Source of the DNA: DATADW01 sp963733905
GTDB lineage: Bacteria; Actinomycetota; Acidimicrobiia; Spongiisociales; DATADW01
Length of the DNA: 64,000 nt
Direction: 5' to 3'
NCBI GenBank assembly: GCA_963733905.1
Contig: CAVTEU010000012.1
Location: 45,005 to 109,004, forward strand
In this document: positions 29,547 to 40,316 of the stretch, piece after piece
How the letters are laid out: each line of letters begins with the position of its first letter
Position numbering within the stretch: position 1 is the first letter of the stretch
The notes under the pieces: generated by a model
What the model was told of the DNA's origin: nothing
Seen by the model: only the letters and a program-made list of their open reading frames with translations
The model's database searches: none
Translations under genes and position numbers: made by a program

Positions 29547-30311
29547 ACCCTCCAACACGTCGAGGATGAAGGCGGTCTTGGCGTCGGTGTAGGCGTAGCG
29601 GTCGTCCTTCCATTGCGTCGCTAGTTCCATCTTGAGCCGCCCGTAACCGGCCGCCACCTCGGGGTGGGTCCGAGGTGGTCGCGGAACGCGGTGGTCGCGT
29701 TCCCAGGTGCCGCCGGCATCGCAGACGTGGATCTGAACGACACGCGGCTGATCGGATGGCGGTCGGAAGTAGCGGTGTTTGTCGTCGCGGGAGCGGAGCG
29801 GAACCCCGGTCGACTCGATAGCCGGGACATAGCTCGCCTCGTCGTCGATGTCGGCGACGCTCACCTGGATGTCCACAATCGGCTTGGCTGCCAGACCGGG
29901 GACGGCGGTCGAGCCGACGTGCTCGATGCGGATGGCGGCAGGGCCCAGCGCGGAGGCAAGGCGGCGGTGCCACAAGTCGAAGGTCCCGGGCCACTCCTCG
30001 TCGTAGGGGACGACCTCGATGGGAGTCCTCGAAGTCGGTCCCAGGATCTCGATCCCCGGGTACTGGACGGCGAGCACCTCCACCGCCAACCGCGACCGGA
30101 GCTCCGGGTCGAGCTGGGCGACCTCGATACCCCTCCGGTGCGCCTCCAACTCGTAACGGTCGACCAGGGTGGTCCGCCGCCCGAAACGCTCGAAGAGCCG
30201 CCGCCAGACCTCGGCCGGGTCACCGACGTCATCGGGATCGGCCCCGATCTCGCCCAGCCTGGCGACGAGACAGGGATCCATCCCGAGAGGGTAGGTGGCA
30301 AGGTCAGCCAT
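29535..30311 (-). CDS. GrpB (UPF0157) family protein with N-terminal extension
   Basis: 258 residues. The C-terminal ~165 residues are GrpB-like, a nucleotidyltransferase-related fold: IEVVPYDEEWPGTFDLWHRR, IEHVGSTAVPGLAAKPIVDI, KHRYFRPPSDQPRVVQIHVC and the end segment YAYTDAKTAFILDVL. The first ~90 residues (DVGDPAEVWRRLFERFGRRT, ELEAHRRGIEVAQLDPELRS) are extra and not recognised. A compensating pair of indels near 29670-29700 probably garbles one loop (expected AFRDHL instead of RVPRPP). Confidence 0.78.
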   Translation of the reverse strand: MADLATYPLGMDPCLVARLGEIGADPDDVGDPAEVWRRLFERFGRRTTLVDRYELEAHRRGIEVAQLDPELRSRLAVEVLAVQYPGIEILGPTSRTPIEVVPYDEEWPGTFDLWHRRLASALGPAAIRIEHVGSTAVPGLAAKPIVDIQVSVADIDDEASYVPAIESTGVPLRSRDDKHRYFRPPSDQPRVVQIHVCDAGGTWERDHRVPRPPRTHPEVAAGYGRLKMELATQWKDDRYAYTDAKTAFILDVLEGLNP

Positions 30312-31244
30312 GCGGCCGCAGCCGCGGCGCTCCGCGTCGCTCCTTGCCCCGCACCACCAGCCAGACGATCCCGGCTGGTATAGCTATTACGGCGAGCACA
30401 GGCAGCACGTACAGACCGAACCAGATGATCCCGTCCGCGATCGTCTGGAATGCCTCGGTCGTGTTGCGCACCGGCCTCGCGGAGCGGTCCCCTCCCTTGG
30501 CTGCCAACCTTCGTCCACGACTGGGGCGACAGTCGGCGACGGCTGCACCGAGACCGTATGGTGGCCAGGGCCACGAGGTCATCTAGGACCCTCTGCCGGC
30601 CGGCAAGTACCTCGATCTCTTCTGGCGCGCCTGATCTCGTCGTACACCTGGAGCAGAGCCGCCCGGCTTGCCCGCTGCGTCCTCCCGCACGTCGGCAAGC
30701 AGAGCTCTTAGCTCCGTCTCCAGAGCTTCGAGGTTGGTGAGTACGAGCCTCGACGTCGACGTACTCCTCGGTTACGTCCTGCGTGCCCATCTCGAGTTCG
30801 ACCACCCCGTCGCCTAGCTCCTCATCCTGTCAAGAAGACCGGGCACGACCTCTGCGGGCACGCGGACCGTGGCCCGCACCACGGGCTGGTCCTTCTCCCC
30901 CTGCGGATCGGATATAGAGGCATCGGCGATGAATCCACCGGATCTCTCCACGGCGGTGATCAAGGCGTCGTACGCACCGCGGGTGTCTTTCGCTTCGAGC
31001 TCGACGGTGGCATTGGTGATGACTTTCCGCCCATCTCAATGGCTATCGGCACGCCCATGGGGTCTGTCGTGCCATCAACCTCTCCCTCCGTGACCCTCGG
31101 CCGGCGACCCTCCCGCCGTCGCCTCGGCGCCACTCGAAGTGACGTCGTTGCGCCTTGCTCATCAACCGCCTCGCTCCCGCCGCCGGCGCACGCGAAGAGC
31201 ACAATCGCCGCCAGCATCACTATCAGCGTGATTCGTGTTCGCAT
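30304..31244 (-). CDS. DUF4349 lipoprotein, several frameshifts
   Basis: A secreted or membrane-anchored protein of unknown role. The signal peptide MRTRITLIVMLAAIVLFAC has a lipobox Cys and an acidic linker. Conserved DUF4349 pieces are scattered over frames: VELEAKDTRGAYDALITAV near 31000, VRATVRVPAEVVPGLLD, then VVELEMGTQDVTEEYVDVEA (~30790), EEIEVLAGRQRVLDDLVALA, and a C-terminal TM helix GIIWFGLYVLPVLAVIAIPA with a basic tail. Its 3' end overlaps GrpB by eight bases. Confidence 0.7.
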
Positions 31245-31364
31245 TTCGGACCTCCACTAGTTGATGGGCGTGGGCCCGCCGCTTGGACGAGTCGCCCGGC
31301 CCGTGGGTTCCGACACCGCGTACGTCGTTTCCCGTGCAAAGATCAGCCGGCGGGAAGGGACGGG

Positions 31365-34300
31365 ATGGACGAGATCGCACAACTGGAAGCGGCGAAGCGC
31401 GCTCTCGAAGGACAGCGGCCGGTGCTGGGAGACGACGTTGTGGCCACGGCCCTCCGACCCATCGAGGAGAGACTCGCGACACTCCGCTCGCTCGCCGCCG
31501 CCGAGCAGCGGAAGGTGGTGACGGTGCTCTTCGCCGACCTGGTCGGGTTCACCGCCATGACCGCCCGGCTCGATGCAGAGGACGTCGGCGGGATCGTCGA
31601 CGACTACTTCCGTTTGTGGTCACAGTCGATCGAGCAGCACGGTGGTGTGGTCGAGAAGTTCATCGGTGACGCCGTCATGGCGGCGTTCGGGATCCCGGTG
31701 GCGGCCGAGGACGACGCCGTCCGGGCGGTGCAAGCCGCCCTCGAGATGCGTGATGCCCTGCACGGGCTCAACGACAAACTGGAAGCAGGTCCATGGCTTG
31801 CGGCTGGCGATGCGGGTCGGCATCACCGCCGGACCCGTCTTGGTCAGCTATGTCGGCGGACGCTCGGGACACGACGTCGTTCTGGTCGGCGACACGGTGA
31901 ACATGGCGAGCCGGCTCGAAACGGCGGCTCCGGAGGACAGCATCCTCATCTCCTCGGAAGTGCTCTCGTTGGTTCGCGACCGCTTCGAGGTGGAGCCGTT
32001 GGCGCCTCTCACCGTGAAGGGCAAGCGCGAGCCTGTGCCCGCCTACGAGGTCGTGGGCACCCGGAAGCCGGCGTTCGGCGGGGCGGAGGGGTCCGGGCCC
32101 ATCGTCGGTCGGGAGGAGGAGTTGACCCGGCTCAACGCCTTGCTCGACGAGGTGATCGACACCGGCCGCCCGGCGCTAGCCGTGGTGGCGGGAGACGCTG
32201 GAATTGGCAAGTCACGCCTCCTCGTCGAGTTCGACCGGACGGTGGCCGACCGCGGTGAGCCGGTGATCAGGCTCACAGGGAGGGCGACCCGGGAGACGGC
32301 GGGAAGCGCCTTCGCCGTGCTGCGCGCCGTGGTCTCAGAGAGGCTTGGACTCTCCGAGAACAGCTCGGCGAGCGAGGTGCGTGAGCGCGTCCAGCGGGCC
32401 TTCGCCGGTGAGGGCTCTGCCGTGCGCGGGGCCCGGTTGGCGCAGCTGCTCGGCCTGGCCACCGACTCGGCAGACCTCGACCCCAGGGAAGTGCGCGAGG
32501 GCGGCACCGCCGACCTGATCGCCCTGCTCGAGGAGCTTTCCGTCACTGCTCCCGTAGTCGTCCTCATCGAGGACGTGCAGTGGGCGGACGACGCCTCTCT
32601 CGAGGTGATCGAGCAGCTGCTGTCGTCGGTGAGGGGCCCGGTGATGGGAGTGGTCGGCGCCCGGCCGGAGTTCGACGAGCTTCGCCCCCGTTGGCGCTCA
32701 GAACTGGCCGCGCGTCTGGATCGACCTCGACCCACTCGATGAGGCTGAAACACTGCTTCTGCTGGCTAGGCAACTCGGCGACGCCGAGGTGGCCGAAGAG
32801 GTGGCCGCCCGGATCCAGGGGTCTGCAGAGGGGAACCCCTACTACCTCGAGGAAATAGCGCGCATGCTGATGGAGGAGGGTGTGATCCGTCACGAAGGGG
32901 GCCGGGTAGTGGCGGATCGGTCTGCCTTGGAGCGCGGGCAGGTCCCGGTAACGCTGACCGGGGTCCTCCAGGCTCGGCTCGACACGATCACCTCGGGCGA
33001 GCGCCAGGTTGCCGACCGGGCGGCAGTGATCGGCCGCACCTTCTGGGAAAGGGCGATCGAGGCCATGGCCGAGTTCGCAGTATCGGACGAGCTCGCCGGG
33101 CTGGAAGGGAAGGGCCTGGTCAGAGCGACGGAGCAGTCGTCTTTCGCCGACACACGCCAGTTCGGTTTCGCCCACGGGTTGCTGCGTGACGTCACTTACG
33201 AGGCGTTGTTGCGAAGCAGACGCGCCGACTATCACGCTCGGGCAGCGCGTTGGTTGACCGAGGTGACCGAGGCTGCAGGTCGGGCCGAGGACTGGGCGGC
33301 AACCATCGCCTGGCACCACCAAGAAGCCGGAGATTCTGCGGAGGCTTCTGCCTGGTATCTCGTCGCCGGGCGGAGGGCGGCGGAGAGGTTCGCCAACGTC
33401 GATGCCCTTGGACTGTTGCAGAAGGCCGCCGATCTGGCGCCGGAGACCGACCTTGCGCTGCGCTGGGACATAGCCGACCTCACCGAGCGCATCCACGACA
33501 CCCTGGGCGAGCGCCCCCAGCAGGCAGCGGACCTGGAGGTGATGGCTGCGATTGCCGGAGAGTCTGGGGAACCGTGGAGACAGGCCGAGTATTGGCTCCG
33601 CAAGGGCCATCGCTCCGAGCGGCTCGGGGAGTACGAGGAGGGACTCGCCGCCGGCGAGCAGGCTTGGCACTTCGCCGACTCTCGTCGACGACACCGAGCG
33701 CCAGGTGCGGGCGCTACGCAACGAGGGCGCGATCAAATGGCGTCAAGGCGACCTCGCCGGATCGCAGGAAGCGCTCGACCGCGGGATCGAATTGGCCTTG
33801 GCCGCCGGCTTGGCCGATTGGCACGGACGGCTCCACCGCAACTTGGGAATGGTCAAGGAGCACCTAGGTGACTACCCCGGTGCCGAGGCGGCCTACCGGA
33901 CAGCACTCAACGGTGCACGCCAGCGCGGTGACCGCCGGGAGATCGCGCTAGGGCTGAACGACATCGGGATCGCCTCGTACTACCAGAACGATCTGGAGCG
34001 AGCCCGCCGTTTCGAGGAGGAGGCTCTGCGCATCCGGGTCGAGATGGGGGACCGACCGGGTGAGGCGCTGGTTCTCAACAACCTGGCTCTGACCACCGCC
34101 GCTCTGGGCGATGCCGCCGCCGCACGCGACATGTTCAAGCGCACCGGCCAAATATGCGGGGTCACGGGCGATCGCGAAGGCGTTGCCGCCACCGACCAGG
34201 GAATGGGCGTCATGGCGTTCCGTCTCGGGGATCACGCTGAGGCGGCGACGCTCATGCAGCGCGCCCGAGCCGGATTTCACGACCTCGGTGACACCCAGGG

Positions 34301-34881
34301 GGAGTGCCAGTGCATGGAGGAGCTGGGTTGGCAGGCGCTGGCCAGTGGGGAGGCAGCAAATGCCCTCGACATTGCTCGGGAGACGGTGACGCTTGCCGAG
34401 CAAGGCGATTTCGCACCAGAAGCAGCCAACGCTCGCCGGTTGATGGGAAGGGCGCTCGGGGCGATGGGTCGGCACGAGGAAGCGCTCGATGCGCTGCGAC
34501 AAGCCGTGGCCGAGCAGGAGGAGGTTGGGAACGAGCCGTTCGCCGCCTCTGCGCTGGCCTGGGTAGCCGAGGAGCTGGTTGCCATCGGGGACATCGAGGC
34601 GGCATTGCCGGTTGCTGAAGAGGCGCTGACACGTCTTTTGGCCACACGCGGCTGGGGTGGCGACGACCCTGTGGGGGCGCTCACGGTCCTGCGCCCGGGT
34701 GCTTCGACTGGGGGACACGGCTCGCGCTTCGGAGGCGATCGGCGAGGCGAAACGGATCATCGAGGAACGCGCCGCCATGATCGACGACCCCGAGGAGCGG
34801 AACCGATACCGGACCGAGGTGCCCTCGCACGGTGAGCTGGCCCGCGTCGCCGCGATGATTCACCTCCCGGACTCCGACTGA
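31365..34881 (+). CDS. Class III nucleotide cyclase fused to AAA ATPase and TPR region, four frameshifts
   Basis: About 1,170 residues. After a short coiled N-terminus, the cyclase domain (residues ~50-205) has both metal aspartates (VLFADLVGFTAM; EKFIGDAVMAAFG) and the transition-state pair in GDTVNMASRLE. An AAA/STAND-like ATPase follows (~245-470): PIVGREEELTRL, Walker A AGDAGIGKSRLLVEF, Walker B VVLIEDVQWADDASLE, AEGNPYYLEEIARMLMEEGV. The C-terminal third is TPR-like (LGDYPGAEAAYRTALNGARQ, LGDHAEAATLMQRARAGFHD). Breaks near 31790, 32720, 33680 and 34690. This architecture is common in actinobacteria and Chloroflexi, with mostly unknown inputs. Confidence 0.88.
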
Positions 34882-34939
34882 TCGGACCGAGTTCCACAGA
34901 CACCGATAGGGTCGAGTCGCTCAGAGGAGAGGAGCAGCG

Positions 34940-36130
34940 ATGCGCAGAATCAGCGTTGTCATGATCATTTGTGCGCTTGCGCTTGGTGCATTCGCCGCAC
35001 CAGCCTCAGCCGCCCGGGAGAAGCCGGTCCGGTTCGCCACCTTCAACGCCTCGCTCAACCGCTCCGCCGAGGGCCAGTTGATCACCGACTTGTCGACCCC
35101 CGACAACGTCCAGGCGCAGGTGATCGCAGAGATAGTCCAGCGAACGCGGCCCGATGTCCTTCTCATCAACGAGTTCGACTTCGACGCAGCCGGCGAGGCC
35201 GCTGCCCTGTTCCAGTCCAACTACCTCTCGGTCGGTCACAACGGTGCCAGACCCATCCGGTACCGGTACCGGTATGTCGCACCTTCGAACACCGGAATCC
35301 CCTCCGGCTTCGACCTCAACAACGACGGCACGGTGGGTGGTCCCGACGATGCATTCGGTTTCGGCTTCTTCCCGGGCCAGTTCGGGATGGTGGTCTACTC
35401 GCGCTACCCAATCGTCTCCGACCGGACCTTCCAGAACTTCCTTTGGAGGGACATGCCGGGAGCGCTCCTCCCCGATGACCCGAGCACACCCGATCCCGCC
35501 GATTGGTACTCACCCGAAGAACTCGATGTGTTCCGTCTCTCCTCGAAGAGCCATGGGATCTGGGCATTCGGATTGGGAGACGGGTCGTCCACTTCCTGGC
35601 GAGTCACCCCACGCCGCCCGTCTTCGACGGTGACGAAGATCGCAACGGGAGACGAAACCATGACGAGATCAGATTCTGGTCCGACTACGTGATACCGGCA
35701 CGCAGCGGCTACGTGTACGACGACAGCGGGGCGAGCGGCGGACTGGGCGCGGGCAATCTCTTCGTGATCGCCGGCGACATGAATGCCGACCCATTCGACG
35801 GAGACAGCGTCGCCGGGAGCGGCCCAACAGTTGCTGGAGAATCCCAGGGTCAACACGTCTCGACACACCGTCGAGCGCAGGCGGTCCCGAGCAGGCGCTC
35901 CTCCAGGGTGGCGTGAACCTCGAGCATGAGGGCGACCCCGCCTTCGACACGGCCGACTTCGCCGAGCCCCCGGCAATCTGAGGGTCGACTACGTGCTCCC
36001 CTCCAAGGGTCTTCGCATCCTCGACAGCGGTGTCTTCTGGCCGACAACCGATGATCCACTCTTCAGCCTCGTCGGGACCTTCCCCTTCCCCAGCTCCGAC
36101 CACCGTCTCGTCTGGGTCGATGTGGCGAGT
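34940..36130 (+). CDS. Secreted endonuclease/exonuclease/phosphatase-fold protein, several frameshifts
   Basis: The signal peptide RISVVMIICALALGAFAAPA ends at ASA-AREKP. Then KPVRFATFNASLNRSAEGQL, RPDVLLINEFDFD, FFPGQFGMVVYSRYPI. After a break near 35560: VVHFLASHPTPPVFDGDED, RNHDEIRFWSDY, LFVIAGDMNADPFDGDS. After breaks near 35820 and 35970: LRVDYVLPSKGLRILDSGVF and the catalytic end motif SSDHRLVWVD. The metal-dependent phosphodiesterase fold is clear; the substrate (DNA, lipid or phosphate ester) is not. The exact stop is not identified. RBS GAGGAGAGGAG precedes the ATG. Confidence 0.8.
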
Positions 36131-36223
36131 GCCCGGCGGCAGGCCGCCGGGCAGTTGAAAGCGTGCGGCCCTGCGGGCCGCGCTGACTTGTGCTGGTCGG
36201 GCCGTACACGCCGACCCGACCAG
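36131..36223 (+). terminator. Three consecutive hairpins between convergent genes
   Basis: GCCCGGCGGC-AG-GCCGCCGGGC (36131-36152), GCGGCCC-TGC-GGGCCGC (36165-36181) and CTGGTCGGG ... CCCGACCAG (36193-36223), all with perfect stems. They follow the phosphodiesterase-fold gene and face the convergent aldehyde dehydrogenase gene. Likely bidirectional termination; no T-run follows. Confidence 0.55.
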
Positions 36224-36267
36224 GCCGAGGGGGCTGGGAGGACCCGCCCCCTCGGGCACCCCCATCC

Positions 36268-36330
36268 AGGTACGTCTGCCGCTGCCGTCCGCCGTCTCTG
36301 GTTCCGTCCGCCGTCCGCCGTCTACCTGAG
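36268..36330 (+). repeat. CCGTCCGCCGTC-type intergenic repeat
   Basis: Runs of GCCGTCCGCCGTCT and CCGTCCGCCGTCCGCCGTCT just downstream of the hairpins, continuing into the end of the aldehyde dehydrogenase gene. Related runs occur near 45.6 and (inverted) 51.46 kb. Confidence 0.55.
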
Positions 36331-37753
36331 CGTGAACACCACCGTCTGTAGGTCGGTGAACTCCTCGATGCGCTGGCGGCCCCAACCGGTGTCGGTGCCG
36401 GCGGCGCCGCCGAACGGCTGGAATGTCTCCCAGAAGTCGGTCGAGTCGTTGACCACGACGGTGCCCGAGCGGATCCGGTCGGCGTACCACCAGGCGCGTG
36501 ACAGGCTCTCGGTGAACACCGCCGCCTGTAGCCCGAGGCGGCTCCTATTGGCCAGGGCGACCGCTTCATCGTCGTCCTCGACGGTGAGGATGGGGAGCAC
36601 CGGACCAAACGACTCCTCTTGCGAGATCATGCTGTCCTCAGACACCCCGTCGACCACGGTGAACTCGTAGTAGAGGTCGGTGGGGTGCCCCGATGCCCTC
36701 CGGCCACCCAGCAGGATCTCGGCGCCCCGCTCTCGGGCATCCTCGAGGTGGCGGTCCATCTTCTCGGCGGTGGGTGCGTTGTTGAGCGGCCCCATGGTGG
36801 TGGCCTCGTCGAATGGGTCTCCCAGCCGCACCACGTCGGCAGCCTTGATCGTCGCCGCCACGAACTCGTCGTGGACCTCCTCGAGCACCACGACCCGCTC
36901 GGTGGCGCAACAGACCTGCCCGGCGTTGTAATAGGCGCCATAGACAGCTGCCTCGGCCGCGGCGGCGACATCGCCGTCTCCGGTGACGATGAGTGGTCCG
37001 TTGCCCGACATCTCCATGATCGAGCGCTTCAGCCCCATCTGGGAGACGATGCGGCGCCCGGTCTGCGACGACCCGGTGAACCCGATGGCGTCCACCCCGG
37101 GGTGGGTCACCAGCGCCTCGCCGATATCGCCCCCGCCGGGGATCACGTTGATGGCCCCGGCGGGCGCCCCCGCCTCTTCGAACACCTTCGCCATCTCGAG
37201 CAGCGCCCAGCAGGTGAACTCGGGGGGCTTGACGATCATGGCGTTCCCGGTCGCCAGGCCCGGGCCGACGTACTCCATCGGGATCATCACCGGGAAGTTC
37301 CACGGGGTGATCGCCGCCCAAACCCCCACCGGGCGGCGCACGGTGAACATCCTCCGGTTCCGTTCCGTTGTCGGGATCAGGTCACCGCTCAGACGCTTGA
37401 CGTCCTCGGCGGCGATCTGGAAGTAGTCCCCCGACTCGGCGATGTCGTCGATCGCCTCGGCGTGGAACGGCTTCCCCTGCTCGAGCGTGAGGATCCTGGC
37501 TACCTCGTCCACCCGCTCCTGCCACAACTTGTATATGCGGAGGCACAGGTCTGCCCGCTCGAAAGCGGTCCAGTGCCTCATCTCAGCTGCAGCTTCCCTG
37601 GCGGAGGCGACCGCCCGGTCGATGTCTGCAGGCGAGGCCTTGGGGACCGTAGTAGATGTGCTCCCCGGTCACCGGAGAGCGGACCTCGTAGGCGTCGTCC
37701 CCGGTTCCGTCGGTCCAGCCACCCGCGATGTAGAGCTGCAGATCGACCGCCAC
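36322..37753 (-). CDS. Aldehyde dehydrogenase family protein, one frameshift
   Basis: NAD(P)-dependent oxidation of an aldehyde. Start GTG 37753 (VAVDLQLYIAGGWTDGTG). A break near 37640 precedes MRHWTAFERADLCLRIYKLW. Then PWNFPVMIPMEYVGPGLATG, the cofactor loop IGFTGSSQTGRRIVSQMG, general-base Glu in IMEMSGNGPLIV, catalytic Cys in YNAGQVCCATERVVVLEEV, and EESFGPVLPILTV. About 475 residues. MSGN replaces the commoner LGGK after the Glu, as in some semialdehyde dehydrogenases. The substrate is unknown. Divergent from the lipoprotein gene. Confidence 0.9.
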
Positions 37754-37842
37754 CGCCGTACCTCCTCGACCCCCTTTCTGCCTTCTGGATCCGCCAAGAT
37801 ACCGATGCCGGAACCGCAAAGGCGACTGCCTACCGTTCCCTG

Positions 37843-38944
37843 GTGGTGAAGATCCCGGCCGCCGTTTTGGCTCTCCTGCTGGTCGCGGCGTGTGCGCGCC
37901 GGACAGGCCACTACCACTCTCGAGCCCGCCGGTACCACGGTTCCTGCAGCTACCACGACCACCGTGGCCGCCTCATCGTCCACGACCGCAGCCGCGGTGA
38001 CCACCGTCCCGACCTCGACGACCTTGGTGGCGCCCACGACGTCGATGGCGCCGGTCGGTGATCCTGCAGGAGTACTCATCGGCAACTCATCGGGGATCTT
38101 CTTCGCCGAACTGGGTGAGGAACCGCAACCGGTGGCGGACGGGCCGGTGCTATCGGTGCGCGACGACCTCGCCGGCGGGTTGGTGGTGCAGTTCGCCGGG
38201 CCGGAGGGTCGTCCCGGCGTGGTGTCGCACGTGCCCGCCCAAGGGAACCCTTGGATGGTCCTGGTCCGGAGAGAGATGGGTGGGTGATCCTGGAAGACGT
38301 CGAGCGGATCGGGGGCAACCCCACAGTGGTCGCCACGGTTAGGACCCGTTTTGGCAATCCAGACGCTGAACGATTGACGCTCGAGACGGTCGACCTCACG
38401 ACCCGGGAGCGGCGGCAGGTGGCGGTGGTCGGTGGGCACAAGTCGGGGGCGGGACCAGCAAGCGCTGACCCGGAGGGATTTGTCGTAAACAGGTATCGTC
38501 GTGGCCATGTCGTCGGTGGAGTTTCTCGACCCCGACGGGGAGGCGCGCCGACCACCGTTCAACCCCAACCCGGAGTGCCAGGACGACGTCACCTGCCCCC
38601 GCTCGGTGGTGGCATCACCGGACGGGACCAGGCTCGCCTACCTGGTGACGGTCCCCGGGCAAGGCGTGGCCGATGGCGTGGACCTCGTCGTCGTCGACGC
38701 GGCAACCGGTGAGGAGGTTGCCAGGGAGGGCATGCCTGTCGCCGGGTTCGCCACGGTTGGGGTGGACATTGTGGGAGATCTCGTGCTGGTCAACCGTCTC
38801 GCCGCCGGCGCAAGCGGTGAGCCCACCGAGCCGACCTTCCCCATGGTCTTCGATCTCGCCAGCGGAGAGCTCACCGAGGTCCCACTCGCCGGTGTCGGCT
38901 CGTTGGCCAGGAGCGTCCCCGAGGTCAGCGGAGCCTTGCGCTGA
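37843..38944 (+). CDS. Thr-rich lipoprotein with beta-propeller-like C-terminal region, several frameshifts
   Basis: Signal peptide VVKIPAAVLALLLVAACA with a lipobox Cys. After a break, a Ser/Thr linker (ATTTTVAASSSTTAAAVTTV), then GVLIGNSSGIFFAELGEEPQ. After a break near 38260: VILEDVERIGGNPTVVATVR. After a break near 38490: SVEFLDPDGEARRPPF and SVVASPDGTRLAYLVTVPG, which resembles a TolB/WD40-type propeller blade. No closer family is recognised. Anchored outside the membrane, so a sensor or scaffold role is possible but not shown. Confidence 0.6.
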
Positions 38945-39005
38945 TCAGAGCGGCCGACCCGGCTTCCTCGTTACCATCCTCCTCCTGACCGCTAGGAGGC
39001 AGAAG

Positions 39006-40316
39006 ATGGGTTTCCAGGGCCCGGAGACGGCGAAGTGGTATCGGCGGGGGACTGAATCGTTGGTCAAGGGTACGTCGAGCATGTTCCGCTATTGGAGCGA
39101 CGACGACACCATGGTCATCGCCCGCGGCGAGGGCGGCGCCGTGTTCGACATGGACGGCAAGCGCTATGTCGACTACCAGCTTGGCTTCGGACCGGTGATC
39201 CTCGGTCACGGGCGGGCGGAGGTGGCCGCCGCCGTCGCCGAGGCCGCTGCCGACGGCACCACGTTCGCCATGACCCAGCGGCGTGAGATCGAGGCCGCCG
39301 AGGCCTTCAAGAAAGCCGTGCCGTGGGTTGAGCATCTCCGGTTCACCAACACCGGAACCGAGGCAACGATGCATGCCATCAGGCTCGCCCGCGGGTTCAC
39401 CGACCGCGAGGTGGTGGTCAAGTTCGAGGGTCAGTACCACGGGGTCCACGACACGGTGATGTTCTCCACCGCGGGAGCACCTCCCGGCCACCTCGGTGCC
39501 CGCACTGCCCCGGTCCCATGGCAGAACTCATCGGGCATCCCCGAGGCGACCCGGACCTCGGTTCGCACCATGCCCTTCAACGACCTCGAGCTACTGGAGC
39601 GGCTCTTCGCCGACCAGGGCCGCAGGATCGCCGCCGTCATCGTCGAGCCGATACTGGGCAATGCCTTCGGGATCATGCCCCAACCCGGGTTCCTCGAAGG
39701 GTTGCGACGGCTTTGCGACGAGTACGGGTCGGTGCTGATTTTCGATGAGGTGAAGACCGGGTTCCGGGTCTCTCTGGGCGGGGCCCAGGAGTTGTTCGGT
39801 GTCACCCCCGACCTGGGCACTTTCGCCAAGGCAATGGGGAACGGGTTCCCGGTGGCAGCGGTCGCCGGGCGCAGCCCGGTGATCGATGCACTAGGTGCAG
39901 GCGGGATCGGCCAGGCGGGTACATACAGCGGCAATGGTGTTGCCGTGGCTGCAGCCAAGGCCACGATCGGCATCCTCTCCACCGGTGAGCCTTACGACAG
40001 GATCGATCAGGTGGGGACGGCCTTGATGGAGGGGATCCGGAAGGTGCTCGCCGATCGCGGCGTGCCCGGGCACGTCACCGGTCACCCCGCGATGTTCTCC
40101 ATCTTCCTGGCCGAGGAAGAGCCCACCGAGTTCCGACACGCGGTGAACCACGACGAGCCGAGGTACGAGGAGATCTGTGCCGGGCTCATCCATCGTGGGG
40201 TGATGCCCTGCCCGGACGCCCTCGAGCCATGGTTCACCAGTTCGGCCCACACCGACGAGGACGTGGCGCTCACCCTTCAAGCCTTCGACGAGGCGCTGGC
40301 CGACACCGTTTCGTGA
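39006..40316 (+). CDS. Class III aminotransferase, glutamate-1-semialdehyde-aminomutase-like
   Basis: 436 residues, intact, with a strong ribosome site (CTAGGAGGCAGAAG). Seen: WYRRGTESLVKGTSSMFRYW, KRYVDYQLGFGPVILGHG, FTNTGTEATMHAIRLARGFT, VKFEGQYHGVHDTVMFST, AAVIVEPILGNAFGIMPQPG, LIFDEVKTGFRVSLGG and the PLP lysine in GTFAKAMGNGFPVAAVAGR. It resembles HemL, but the lysine segment differs from the usual heme enzyme and no heme genes are nearby, so it is probably a different aminotransferase or mutase. Its stop overlaps the next start (GTGA), implying a shared pathway. Confidence 0.83.
   Translation: MGFQGPETAKWYRRGTESLVKGTSSMFRYWSDDDTMVIARGEGGAVFDMDGKRYVDYQLGFGPVILGHGRAEVAAAVAEAAADGTTFAMTQRREIEAAEAFKKAVPWVEHLRFTNTGTEATMHAIRLARGFTDREVVVKFEGQYHGVHDTVMFSTAGAPPGHLGARTAPVPWQNSSGIPEATRTSVRTMPFNDLELLERLFADQGRRIAAVIVEPILGNAFGIMPQPGFLEGLRRLCDEYGSVLIFDEVKTGFRVSLGGAQELFGVTPDLGTFAKAMGNGFPVAAVAGRSPVIDALGAGGIGQAGTYSGNGVAVAAAKATIGILSTGEPYDRIDQVGTALMEGIRKVLADRGVPGHVTGHPAMFSIFLAEEEPTEFRHAVNHDEPRYEEICAGLIHRGVMPCPDALEPWFTSSAHTDEDVALTLQAFDEALADTVS

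Noticed and set aside
29491..29569. C-terminal extension of PotD (RLASLAVLGYGFWVMGSDPP)
   Set aside because: This translates the intergenic repeat; a stop in the adjacent frame at 29488-29490 ends PotD at a normal length.
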